NCBI GenBank assembly: GCA_027080545.1
Contig: JALWRV010000417.1
Span: 1-10,843, forward strand
DNA length: 10,843 nt
Direction: 5' to 3'
From: Parvularculaceae bacterium
GTDB taxonomy: Bacteria > Pseudomonadota > Alphaproteobacteria > Caulobacterales > Parvularculaceae
The position numbers and the translations under genes are program-made. Numbering within the stretch: the first letter of the stretch is position 1; the number at the start of each line of letters is the position of its first letter. Below are positions 1-6,593 of this stretch, one piece after another. Under the pieces are notes generated by a model. It was not told the DNA's origin. It saw only the letters and a program-made list of their open reading frames with translations, and did no database searches.

Positions 1-1
1 T

Positions 2-562
2 CTGTTTCTGGAACAAGATGATGTGGCCTATGAAAAGTTTCATGTGCTGAGATATGAAGGACTGTGGGATGATGGCGGCCAAGAGGTGACGGAAATCGAA
101 TATCATCTCGACAATGACAAGGATGGCAATCTTGCCAAATCCTTGCCGGAAGGGATGTGGCGGATTATGCAAGCGGCCAGCCCCAAGCTGGGTGGGCGCC
201 CGGGTTCGCCCTTTTATCTAGGCGAAGACGTACAGGATAATCTGGCGGTGGGATTGCCTGTAAAAATAAATGTGGGCACGGCCGCCGATGTTCAGATTGA
301 AACGCGCGTGGTTGATGAAAAAAATATCGAAACGCGCCGAGACACCATCATCACAACAAAGATTATAGAGCATGAAATATTCAACGCTTCGCCCGATCCG
401 GTGGTGGTGAAAATCATTGAGAGTGAAGATACCTATACACCGCCGCGCTTAAAAAACTACACCATAAGACCGGAGCGAGGCGAAGCCCGCCCCACATGGC
501 ATGTTAGCGTGCCCGCTAACGCTTCAAAAAAACTGCGTTATACAATTTTTTGGGAAGAGTAG
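2..562 (+). CDS. DUF4139 domain-containing protein, C-terminal part (5' end outside window)
   Basis: The reading frame is open at the left edge and ends with TAG at 560-562, so only about the last 186 residues are present. A GTG at 23 could be read as a start, but the frame continues upstream in coding-like sequence, so this is a truncated larger gene. The visible part fits the C-terminal half of DUF4139 proteins, a beta-rich family of unknown function, usually about 450-550 residues and often exported. The supporting features are the stretch reading roughly GLPVKINVGTAADVQIETRV, then an arginine/lysine-rich segment leading into an 'N-x-S-P-D-P-V-V-V-K-I-I-E' beta-strand pair, and a terminal 'VPANASKKLRYTIFW' that matches the closing strand of the family (VPA-x6-L-x-Y-T). 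A hairpin follows 18 bases after the stop. The family match is from memory of its conserved pattern; molecular function is unknown. Confidence 0.75.
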   Translation: MFLEQDDVAYEKFHVLRYEGLWDDGGQEVTEIEYHLDNDKDGNLAKSLPEGMWRIMQAASPKLGGRPGSPFYLGEDVQDNLAVGLPVKINVGTAADVQIETRVVDEKNIETRRDTIITTKIIEHEIFNASPDPVVVKIIESEDTYTPPRLKNYTIRPERGEARPTWHVSVPANASKKLRYTIFWEE

Positions 563-580
563 GGCTTGTAGATGACAATA

Positions 581-615
581 GGGCCGGGAAAGAGCTTTTG
601 AAACTTTCCCGACCC
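581..615. terminator. Probable bidirectional terminator hairpin
   Basis: Two 12-base arms, 581-592 and 604-615, are complementary at 11 of 12 positions around an 11-base loop. The single exception is C·A as RNA from the plus strand and a tolerated G·U pair from the minus strand. It lies exactly between two converging genes, the DUF4139 gene and the PcfJ-like gene. The plus-strand tail (ATTTGTTTA) is T-rich and the minus-strand tail (TATTGTCAT) less so. Position and stem strength support shared termination. Confidence 0.7.
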
Positions 616-624
616 ATTTGTTTA

Positions 625-1578
625 TCAGTCAAAGGAAGAGGCATCTATCCAGTATTCTGGATCGACGACCAAGGGTGGAGTGTTGATGCCGGCTTGTTTA
701 AAAGCTTGTGTTATCTCATGCTTGATATGAGCAGGTACTTTAGCGTTATTCGGTCCAGCACATTCACTTATGACCCAACCAATTCCAGCCAGATTGTATA
801 TTGACACAATCGCTACTCCCTTGCCATTTTTGTGCATACGATAGAAAAATGATTTTTCCTCAATTACCTGCATAATAAAGATGCGCAGACAATTATTGAA
901 TTCCAAAGCAGCATTACGCAATGCTTTAAAACTCTTCAGAGGTGTTAAAATCTCATTTCCTTCCCATGGACATGGCGGAAAACAAAGATGCGTGTAGTGC
1001 CGTGAGGCCCAACCCCGCAATGATTGGTTATTCGCCTGTTCGAGGGTTCGCATAATTTCCCGTTCAGTGAGATCGGTGCGAATGCGTTTTACCACATCAA
1101 TAGCGAAAACAATTTCACCAACACCATCACCACGAGAAAGGCGGTCCATAACCGCGGGTACGCGATATTGCGCTGGCAAACGCGTAAGCCAAAACACATG
1201 TTTGCGAGATAATTTCTCACAATGTTGAAGCCAGTTGAGCGTGGCTTTGTTTTGGCCGAGCAGGGCCAGTTTGCGATAAGTAACCGGCTGCCAGATTTTG
1301 CCCTCCAGCCTCCCCAACATATTCAAGATGGATGGGTCCGCATGAGGCACAAATTCTCGCAATAGAGCGCGCCGCGAAATAGTGAAGAGACGTGCTTCTA
1401 TCGCCGCAAATTTGGCAGGATCACTGATTTCATCCTGACAATGAGCCAAAATAAAAGCAGCAAAATGCCAATCTGCGCGTGACAGCGACAGGAAATGGAA
1501 AATCCTTTGAGGACATTGTTCCAGATGGTTGGCGATTGCCATCGTCAACCATCCAAACGGACGAGTTCGGATAAGCAT
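625..1578 (-). CDS. Uncharacterised protein with PcfJ-like C-terminal region
   Basis: This encodes 317 residues, with ATG at 1578 preceded by GGAG seven bases upstream; an internal ATG at residue 13 is less well placed. I do not recognise a specific function. The N-terminal two thirds (residues 1-210) look helical, rich in Leu, Arg and His, with no membrane segment or signal peptide. The last third resembles the PcfJ-like family: an 'LRNAALEFNNCLR' motif (N228, N229, C230), then 'FFYRM', a beta hairpin carrying 'GWVISECAGPNNAKV' (GPNN at 275-278), and a final helix. PcfJ is named after a gene of an enterococcal conjugative plasmid, but relatives are widespread on chromosomes and their biochemistry is unknown to me. 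The gene stands alone: 166 bases separate it from fumC upstream, it has its own leader with a hairpin over the ribosome binding site, and it converges on the DUF4139 gene. The coding call is firm; the family call is moderate. Confidence 0.7.
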   Translation of the reverse strand: MLIRTRPFGWLTMAIANHLEQCPQRIFHFLSLSRADWHFAAFILAHCQDEISDPAKFAAIEARLFTISRRALLREFVPHADPSILNMLGRLEGKIWQPVTYRKLALLGQNKATLNWLQHCEKLSRKHVFWLTRLPAQYRVPAVMDRLSRGDGVGEIVFAIDVVKRIRTDLTEREIMRTLEQANNQSLRGWASRHYTHLCFPPCPWEGNEILTPLKSFKALRNAALEFNNCLRIFIMQVIEEKSFFYRMHKNGKGVAIVSIYNLAGIGWVISECAGPNNAKVPAHIKHEITQAFKQAGINTPPLVVDPEYWIDASSFD

Positions 1579-1585
1579 GATAAGT

Positions 1586-1613
1586 CTCCAGGTTTTGATA
1601 AAACTTCACCTGG
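1586..1613 (-). promoter_or_regulatory. Leader hairpin overlapping the ribosome binding site of the PcfJ-like gene
   Basis: ACCTGG (1608-1613) and CCAGGT (1588-1593) form a 6-bp stem. An alternative fold combines the outer 5 bp with an inner TTTT/AAAA pairing. The downstream arm, read on the minus strand, runs into the GGAG ribosome binding site (plus positions 1586-1589) of the gene starting at 1578, so folding could limit translation. The rest of the 1579-1744 gap is AT-rich around 1641-1665 and holds a run of seven G at 1698-1704. I see no convincing promoter or fumC terminator in it. Confidence 0.3.
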
Positions 1614-1744
1614 CACTCCCATGCATTCAGGCAAAGTTACATGATATAATTAAAATTCATGGAATATTTGCGCATTCCGTTTTCCTTTCAGTTGGTCGGG
1701 GGGGCGCTGTCTAAGCTAAAGCAAAAATATATGCAAGGAAAAAT

Positions 1745-3136
1745 TTAGCTCGGGCCGATCATTTTTTCCGGCCGCACGATGGCATCATAATCTTCTTCTG
1801 AAACAAAGCCTAATTTTACAGCCTCTTCACGCAAAGTAGTGCCGTTCTTATGGGCGGTCTTGGCGATTTTGGTGGCATTGTCATAGCCAATGACAGGGGC
1901 AAGGGCGGTGACCAGCATCAAAGAGCGGTTCATCAGATCGTCTATCCGGTCCTGATTGGCCTTTATGCCGGCAACACAGCGATCGGTGAAACTATTGGCG
2001 CTGTCGGCAAGTAAGCGCACAGATTGCAGCATGTTCAAGGCAATCACCGGCTTGAAAACATTTAACTCGAAATGGCCCTGAGAGCCGGCGATAGAGACAG
2101 TGCTGTTATTGCCCATCACTTGCGCGCAAACCATGGTCAGGGCTTCGCATTGGGTCGGGTTGACCTTACCGGGCATGATCGAAGAGCCGGGTTCATTTTC
2201 CGGTAGGGATATTTCGCCCAAACCGCTGCGCGGGCCGGAACCGAGGAGGCGGATGTCATTGGCAATCTTGAATAATGACACCGCAAGGACATTCAGAGCC
2301 CCGTGGGCTTCAACCATGGCATCATGAGTGGCGAGAGCTTCAAATTTATTGGGGGCGGTGACGAAAGGCAGTTTGGTAAAGCTGGCGACCTGTTCGGCAA
2401 ACATTTCCGCAAAGCCTTGTTTGGTATTCAACCCCGTGCCAACGGCGGTGCCCCCTTGGGCCAGGGCATAGAGGCTAGGTAGGGTGCGCTCAATCCGGGC
2501 AATGCCGTTTTCAACCATGGCTGCATAGGCGGAAAATTCCTGCCCCAAGGTCAAGGGGGTCGCATCTTGCAAATGGGTGCGGCCAATTTTGATAATATTT
2601 TGGAAGGCTTCCGCCTTGTCATTCAAGCCATTGCGTAGCTTTTGCAGAGCGGGCAGGAGCCGGTGGTGAATTTCTTCTACTGCCGCAATATGCATGGCCG
2701 TGGGGAAAGTATCATTCGAGCTTTGTGATCGGTTGACATGATCATTGGGATGAACCGGGTCTTTAGAGCCAATCTCGCCGCCAAGAATTTCGATAGCGCG
2801 ATTGGAAATTACTTCATTGGCATTCATGTTGGATTGTGTGCCAGAGCCAGTTTGCCAGACGGAGAGGGGGAAATGATCATCCCATTTGCCCTCGGCCACC
2901 TCAGTGGCAGCTTCGACAATGGCCTTGCCGATTTTTTTGTCGAGATTGTCTTGCGCCATATTGGTAAGCGCCGCAGCTCGTTTAATAATGCCAAGGCCGC
3001 GCACTAAGGGTTTGGGCATGGTCTCGGTGCCGATGGGAAAGTTGATTAAGGAGCGGGCTGATTGGGCCCCGTAATATTTGTCTGCCGGCACATCTAGCGG
3101 GCCAAAACTGTCACTTTCTGTTCGATAATTTGTCAT
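1745..3136 (-). CDS. fumC: Class II fumarate hydratase (fumarase C)
   Basis: This is a cytosolic TCA-cycle enzyme that interconverts fumarate and (S)-malate without an iron-sulfur cluster; the family forms homotetramers. The 463 residues match the usual length (about 460-470) end to end. Visible hallmarks are 'TGSGTQSNMNANEV' at 96-109, 'SSNDTFPTAMH' at 139-149, 'GRTHLQDATP' at 185-194 with catalytic base H188, and the superfamily signature 'GSSIMPGKVNP' at 317-327 with catalytic S318, K324 and N326. The numbering coincides with E. coli FumC. ATG at 3136 is fixed by the conserved 'RTESDSFGPLDVPADKYYGAQ' N-terminus. GAGG lies 12 bases upstream, a rather long spacing. The first 26 bases overlap the end of the lipoprotein gene, so the two are probably co-transcribed and translationally coupled. 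Close relatives in the superfamily (aspartase, argininosuccinate lyase) are unlikely given the fumarase-type N-terminus. Confidence 0.97.
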   Translation of the reverse strand: MTNYRTESDSFGPLDVPADKYYGAQSARSLINFPIGTETMPKPLVRGLGIIKRAAALTNMAQDNLDKKIGKAIVEAATEVAEGKWDDHFPLSVWQTGSGTQSNMNANEVISNRAIEILGGEIGSKDPVHPNDHVNRSQSSNDTFPTAMHIAAVEEIHHRLLPALQKLRNGLNDKAEAFQNIIKIGRTHLQDATPLTLGQEFSAYAAMVENGIARIERTLPSLYALAQGGTAVGTGLNTKQGFAEMFAEQVASFTKLPFVTAPNKFEALATHDAMVEAHGALNVLAVSLFKIANDIRLLGSGPRSGLGEISLPENEPGSSIMPGKVNPTQCEALTMVCAQVMGNNSTVSIAGSQGHFELNVFKPVIALNMLQSVRLLADSANSFTDRCVAGIKANQDRIDDLMNRSLMLVTALAPVIGYDNATKIAKTAHKNGTTLREEAVKLGFVSEEDYDAIVRPEKMIGPS

Positions 3137-4124
3137 CTATTAGCTGTTCCTCGATTGGGGCATCAGGGGTGGTGCGATTTGTGGCTTTTGGTTTCATATA
3201 AAGGGTTTGGCCCGGGAAATCAGCGAGAAATGTTTCCTCTTTGAAAAAATTTATCCCCAGAATGACCAGCGGGCGATCATCCACCCCCATTACATCCAAT
3301 GAGCCTAAATCACGCACATATAATTCTTTATCATACCAGACCATCTCATCAGCGGTGACGCTTTCATAGGTTGCGAGGACGCGGGGGTGAAACTCTCCAA
3401 TAGCCCCGCTCAAGCGCCATTTTTCTTCCAATTGCTTACGGATTTTTTGTAAATGGGCATTGCGGGCTGAGGCCCAGTTTTGCAGGGATATGGCCGAGCC
3501 GAAATCAAGCAGAGCCGGAATTTTTGCGCGATTGCCAAGCCGGGCATAGGCGAAAACCAATTCATACTCATCTTCGGCAAAAGGGTTGAAAGCAAGCTTT
3601 ACTTTTTTCCACGAGCGGCGGATTTTAGAGGGCACTTTATGCGAATCCAGAAAAGTGATGGTTTGATTTTCATGGTCAAACAGCAAAGCATAACCACCGA
3701 ACAAATCCATCCCAAAGACACCATCTACATTTCGGTTGGCGTTGGGGCGCAATAAAACGACCGGCGTGTCTCGCCAAGATAGGGTGCCTAATTCTATCAG
3801 CGGCATGTCGATCAAGGGACGCTCTTGAGAGGCGATAATACCGTGAACTTGAACCGATCGATCAAGGGACACATCAAGATTGAGCGCTTGAATAACGGAA
3901 GGATAGACTGCCGATACGGTGGCGCCGCTATCAATGATGAAGGTGAAGGGGCCTTCACCATTTAACATAACATCAATGAGATAAAGACCATCTTCTTGGC
4001 TGTGATAATTGATGGTAACGGCGTTGGCGAGAGGGAAGGCGGGGCGCCGATGGGAAGCCTCATTGGACGTGACGCAAGCTGAAAGAGTGATAAATAAGAA
4101 AAATATCACCGCCCATCTCAGCAT
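3111..4124 (-). CDS. Retropepsin-like aspartic protease-family lipoprotein with two lobes
   Basis: I choose ATG at 4124 (337 residues) over the TTG at 4142 because it gives a compact lipoprotein signal peptide: MLR, a hydrophobic core to about residue 14, then the lipobox L-S-A-C with C17 as the predicted lipidated residue. The protein is therefore probably anchored in the envelope. Lobe 1 has the active-site motif 'FTFIIDSGATVSAVYP' (D65-S-G) and a later 'GMDLFGGYALLFD' (from 138). Lobe 2 repeats the pattern as 'IPALLDFGSAISLQNW' (D207-F-G) and 'ILGINFFKEETFLADF' (from 288). This looks like an internal duplication of a clan AA aspartic protease fold, which normally uses D-T/S-G in each lobe; the second lobe has F instead. 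Substrate is unknown and activity unproven. The gene overlaps fumC by 26 bases and has a possible own promoter upstream. Similar family proteins occur widely in proteobacteria. Confidence 0.8.
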   Translation of the reverse strand: MLRWAVIFFLFITLSACVTSNEASHRRPAFPLANAVTINYHSQEDGLYLIDVMLNGEGPFTFIIDSGATVSAVYPSVIQALNLDVSLDRSVQVHGIIASQERPLIDMPLIELGTLSWRDTPVVLLRPNANRNVDGVFGMDLFGGYALLFDHENQTITFLDSHKVPSKIRRSWKKVKLAFNPFAEDEYELVFAYARLGNRAKIPALLDFGSAISLQNWASARNAHLQKIRKQLEEKWRLSGAIGEFHPRVLATYESVTADEMVWYDKELYVRDLGSLDVMGVDDRPLVILGINFFKEETFLADFPGQTLYMKPKATNRTTPDAPIEEQLIDDKLSNRK

Positions 4125-4160
4125 CAACCACCATCCTTCCAAAGCCTGTTAACGCGCATC

Positions 4161-4189
4161 AATATAGGCGCAAACGAGCCATCATCCAA
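4161..4189 (-). promoter_or_regulatory. Candidate sigma-70 promoter for the lipoprotein-fumC pair
   Basis: On the minus strand, TTGGAT (plus 4184-4189) and TATATT (plus 4161-4166; five of six consensus bases) are separated by exactly 17 bases. Transcription would begin near 4153, giving a leader of roughly 30 bases before ATG 4124. It sits in the 84-base gap after plsC, the longest break between sspB and fumC. The -35 match is only the TTG core, so this is a reasonable guess rather than a firm call. Confidence 0.4.
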
Positions 4190-4208
4190 ACCCTCATTAT
4201 CGACTTAC

Positions 4209-4889
4209 TTACCGCTTTATATCCGATCTTTGGTTCGGTGTGTCTTGCCAGTGCAAGGGTGGGGCTTCCTCGCGCAATGTTTCCATGCTTAATTTAATCT
4301 GTTGCATGAGGGCTGCGCGGTCCCCACCATAATAAAGGGCTTGCCCGACAATTGCCGAAAAGACCAGGGGCACGGGCACTTTCTTGCCTTTGGGCAAAGC
4401 GCGCCCGGCATTTTGTATATAGATGGGGATGATCGGTACTTTGGGAAATTGTCTTGCGATGCGCGCAATGCCGGTTTTGAAACTGCTCATTTCTTCTGGG
4501 GCACCGCGCGATCCTTCGGGAAAAATGATTAAAATATCTCCACGCTCCAATGCACGATAACAGGCATTGAGGGGGTCTTTCTCGCCACGCTTGCGATCTC
4601 TTCGAATGGGTAGGATGCCGATTAAGTTGAGGGATATCCATGCACTAAAACCGCTTTTTAAAAAATAATCGGCAGCGGCGACAGGGCGTAGCCGGTGTAA
4701 TAGTTTTGTTTTGAAAAGGCTGAGCAAAAGCAATGTATCAAGGTGGCTATTGTGATTGGCGATAATGATGGCCGGTCCAGCATCAGGCATGCGTTCAGGA
4801 TGTAAGAAATTCAATCCAAACCAAAGGCGCGTCACGGGTTTTACGATCACCGCCATAATAATTTTTCGGATGGGCTGCAGGAAACGCAT
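4209..4889 (-). CDS. plsC: 1-acyl-sn-glycerol-3-phosphate acyltransferase (PlsC family)
   Basis: This family transfers a fatty acyl chain to the sn-2 position of lysophosphatidic acid at the inner membrane, giving phosphatidic acid. The protein has 226 residues, about the family's normal 210-260. The catalytic HX4D motif is 'NHNSHLD' (H46, D51), and the phosphate-binding block is 'FPEGSRG' (123-129). Also present are 'GILPIRRDR' (motif II region) and 'VPIIPIYIQNAG' (motif IV region). The N-terminus is hydrophobic and basic, consistent with membrane attachment. I use ATG 4889, with AAGGA six bases upstream, rather than GTG 4892. That ribosome binding site overlaps the stop codon of cdsA, nine bases upstream, implying translational coupling. 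The product (phosphatidic acid) is the substrate of the neighbouring CdsA, so the two catalyse consecutive steps. Exact acyl acceptor is inferred; some PlsC paralogues act on other lysolipids. Confidence 0.88.
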   Translation of the reverse strand: MRFLQPIRKIIMAVIVKPVTRLWFGLNFLHPERMPDAGPAIIIANHNSHLDTLLLLSLFKTKLLHRLRPVAAADYFLKSGFSAWISLNLIGILPIRRDRKRGEKDPLNACYRALERGDILIIFPEGSRGAPEEMSSFKTGIARIARQFPKVPIIPIYIQNAGRALPKGKKVPVPLVFSAIVGQALYYGGDRAALMQQIKLSMETLREEAPPLHWQDTPNQRSDIKR

Positions 4890-4898
4890 CACATATCC

Positions 4899-5852
4899 TT
4901 AAACAGGTGCGCAGCTTTGCGCATAGGGACCATAGGAGGAAAAAACCAGTAGATGAAAAAACAAAGGTGCGGTGAAGGTTAAGCTATCGAGGCGATCAAG
5001 CGCCCCTCCGTGACCGGGAATGAGGGTGGAAGTGTCTTTGACTCCCACATCGCGTTTAATGGCGGACATGGTGACATCGCCAATAAAGCCAGCCAAAGGC
5101 AATAGAAAGGCGAGCAAAATAGTATCGGGAAAACGCATGGGCGTCATCAGCGGGGCCACCACAAAGATGAAAGCAGCGCTGGTTAATAGTCCGCCGATAA
5201 ATCCTTCCCATGTTTTATTGGGGCTGACGGTTGGCATGATTTTTCGTCGCCCGAGGGATTTTCCCCAGACATATTGGGCTACATCGTTAAGCTGGGTTGC
5301 GATCAGCAAAAATAACACAATCGCGCCATTGCCACGCCCTTCATTACAGCCTTCCGGCAAATACATAATATAGGCCACATAACCCAGATTATAGACAATG
5401 GTGATCAGCGCTAATTGATAGGTGCCAAGGCTGGGCAGGAAATGTTCAATTTTGCCATAGGTGGTCATGAGATAGGCAAGGGCAAGAAAGGCAAAAACCG
5501 GCACGAAAACCAGAAAAATCCCATAACCCTCAAGGCCAATAAAAATCGCCTGTAAGGGAATGAGAAGATAGGTAAAGGCAATAACAGGTCGATCCGCCAT
5601 ACGGCTGGGAATGATGGAGACAAATTCTTTTAAAGCGACAAAGCTGATAAAACTCATGACCACCAGAAAAGCCAATCGCCCTAGTAAAAGCGGGATGGTC
5701 ATTAAAATGATAATAATCCACCAAGAACGGATGCGCTGGCCAAGCTCACTACTGCCCTGTTTGCGGGTGCGCAGTATGATGGAGATCAGACTTGCGATGA
5801 TCAGCAGCCCGTAAACAAAACCGAGAGCATAGAGCAGTGTCGGGCTGGGCAT
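4899..5852 (-). CDS. cdsA: Phosphatidate cytidylyltransferase, YnbB-like branch
   Basis: This integral membrane enzyme converts phosphatidic acid and CTP to CDP-diacylglycerol and pyrophosphate, the branch point for phospholipid synthesis. I choose ATG 5852 (317 residues) because GGAAGGAG lies eight bases upstream; a TTG at 5879 is possible but poorer. The CdsA signature is complete near residues 263-289: S-A-I-K-R, K-D, then 'PGHGGALDRLD' with the metal-binding acidic residues. 'SPNKTWEGFIGG' precedes it. Most of the rest is hydrophobic, with about eight probable membrane helices. The length and the N-terminal 'RIRSWW' plus 'ALKEFVSI' pattern resemble the E. coli YnbB branch rather than the shorter canonical CdsA. 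The latter usually sits in the uppS-dxr-bamA cluster in alphaproteobacteria. This may therefore be a second, specialised CdsA working with the adjacent plsC. The enzyme family is certain; the paralogue assignment is moderate. Confidence 0.92.
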   Translation of the reverse strand: MPSPTLLYALGFVYGLLIIASLISIILRTRKQGSSELGQRIRSWWIIIILMTIPLLLGRLAFLVVMSFISFVALKEFVSIIPSRMADRPVIAFTYLLIPLQAIFIGLEGYGIFLVFVPVFAFLALAYLMTTYGKIEHFLPSLGTYQLALITIVYNLGYVAYIMYLPEGCNEGRGNGAIVLFLLIATQLNDVAQYVWGKSLGRRKIMPTVSPNKTWEGFIGGLLTSAAFIFVVAPLMTPMRFPDTILLAFLLPLAGFIGDVTMSAIKRDVGVKDTSTLIPGHGGALDRLDSLTFTAPLFFHLLVFSSYGPYAQSCAPV

Positions 5853-5909
5853 GGGCCGGTCTCCTTCCAACAGAGCCAAAATGCGAAAAGCGACTATCCG
5901 AAGCGTTAT

Positions 5910-6500
5910 TTATTTTTTACGAAACTTATCTAGGCTGAGAATTTCCGCAGAGGCACCATCATCACCAGAAGTTCCATTATCGTCTCCTGGGTCATCATCG
6001 GGATCCGGATCATTATTGTTATCATCGAGTTGATTTTTGGTTGATCTGATAGTGCTTATCTTATTGTCGTCTTGATGGTCCGCCTCGTTTTGGGATATTT
6101 CATCACTTTTTTCCTCATTACCCATCTCTACGATCTCGAATTGTAAGGCAAATTCTGTATGGGGATCGATGAATTTTGTAATGGCCTGAAAGGGAATAAC
6201 AAGATGGTAGGGCGTGCGGTCAAATTTTAGACTGACCTCGAAATGATCCTCTTCGACGACGAGATTTTCAAAACTATGCTGTAAGACGATGGTCATCCGA
6301 TCGGGATAGCTTTCTAGTAGAGTATCGGCGATTTCAACACCGGGCGCTTTGGTTAAAAACTCGATATAAAAATGATGTTCACCGGGCACATCGCCAAGCT
6401 GTTCGGTGATTTCTAATACATCGTGAATCACCCGCCGCAAAGCATTTTGCGTGAGATAGGAATAGTCGAGAATGATCTCTTTATCCTGATCTTTTGCCAT
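5910..6500 (-). CDS. sspB: SspB-family ClpXP adaptor (alphaproteobacterial type)
   Basis: SspB binds ssrA-tagged proteins from stalled ribosomes and tethers them to ClpX for degradation by ClpXP in the cytosol. The protein has 196 residues. Residues 1-125 are the substrate-binding domain typical of alphaproteobacterial SspB: 'YSYLTQNALRRVIHDVLE' helix, 'GEHHFYIEFLTKAPGV' strand and 'VSLKFDRTPYHLVIPFQAI' near the peptide groove. Residues 126-184 are a highly acidic, low-complexity linker dominated by Asp and Asn. The tail 'AEILSLDKFRKK' (185-196) is the conserved ClpX-binding motif. ATG 6500 has AAGGA five bases upstream. The linker is longer and more acidic than I expect, but such linkers vary freely. 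The downstream gap to cdsA is 57 bases, so read-through is possible; upstream a hairpin and a tandem repeat separate it from mrp. Confidence 0.93.
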   Translation of the reverse strand: MAKDQDKEIILDYSYLTQNALRRVIHDVLEITEQLGDVPGEHHFYIEFLTKAPGVEIADTLLESYPDRMTIVLQHSFENLVVEEDHFEVSLKFDRTPYHLVIPFQAITKFIDPHTEFALQFEIVEMGNEEKSDEISQNEADHQDDNKISTIRSTKNQLDDNNNDPDPDDDPGDDNGTSGDDGASAEILSLDKFRKK

Positions 6501-6539
6501 GCCTATCCTTTATCATCTCTTTTGGGCTTCGTATGTGCC

Positions 6540-6569
6540 ATTATCTGCGTTGAATTGCTTACGTCTGAA
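6540..6569 (-). promoter_or_regulatory. Weak candidate promoter for sspB
   Basis: On the minus strand GATAAT (plus 6540-6545) matches five of six -10 consensus bases, about 40 bases before the sspB ATG. Eighteen bases upstream is TTCAGA (plus 6564-6569), a poor -35. The proposed -35 falls within the 15-base tandem repeat. Only the -10 element is persuasive. Confidence 0.25.
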
Positions 6570-6580
6570 TTGCTTGCGTC
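6551..6580 (-). repeat. 15-base tandem direct repeat upstream of sspB
   Basis: Two adjacent copies, 6551-6565 and 6566-6580, differ at a single base (TGAATTGCTT followed by ACGTC or GCGTC). A four-base remnant of a further unit (GCGT) precedes them. The repeat lies 50-80 bases upstream of the sspB start codon, overlapping the only candidate promoter, so it could be a pair of binding sites one and a half helical turns apart or simply a slippage duplication. Confidence 0.8.
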
Positions 6581-6593
6581 ACAAAGCCGTGAA

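Noticed and set aside
1661..1678. GGAAT/ATTCC hairpin followed by GTTTTCC as a terminator
   Set aside because: The stem is only 5 bp and AT-rich, it would act on the plus strand, and no plus-strand gene ends nearby.
1698..1704. Run of seven G as a phase-variation tract
   Set aside because: It is in a non-coding gap with no promoter or frame that its length would affect.
4125..4142. TTG start at 4142 for the lipoprotein
   Set aside because: The ATG at 4124 gives a shorter, more typical lipoprotein signal peptide; the extra six residues (including Glu and three Trp/Leu) add nothing recognisable.
4294..4641. 115-codon second frame inside plsC on the same strand
   Set aside because: Contained in plsC, rich in Arg/His/Pro, no conserved motif.
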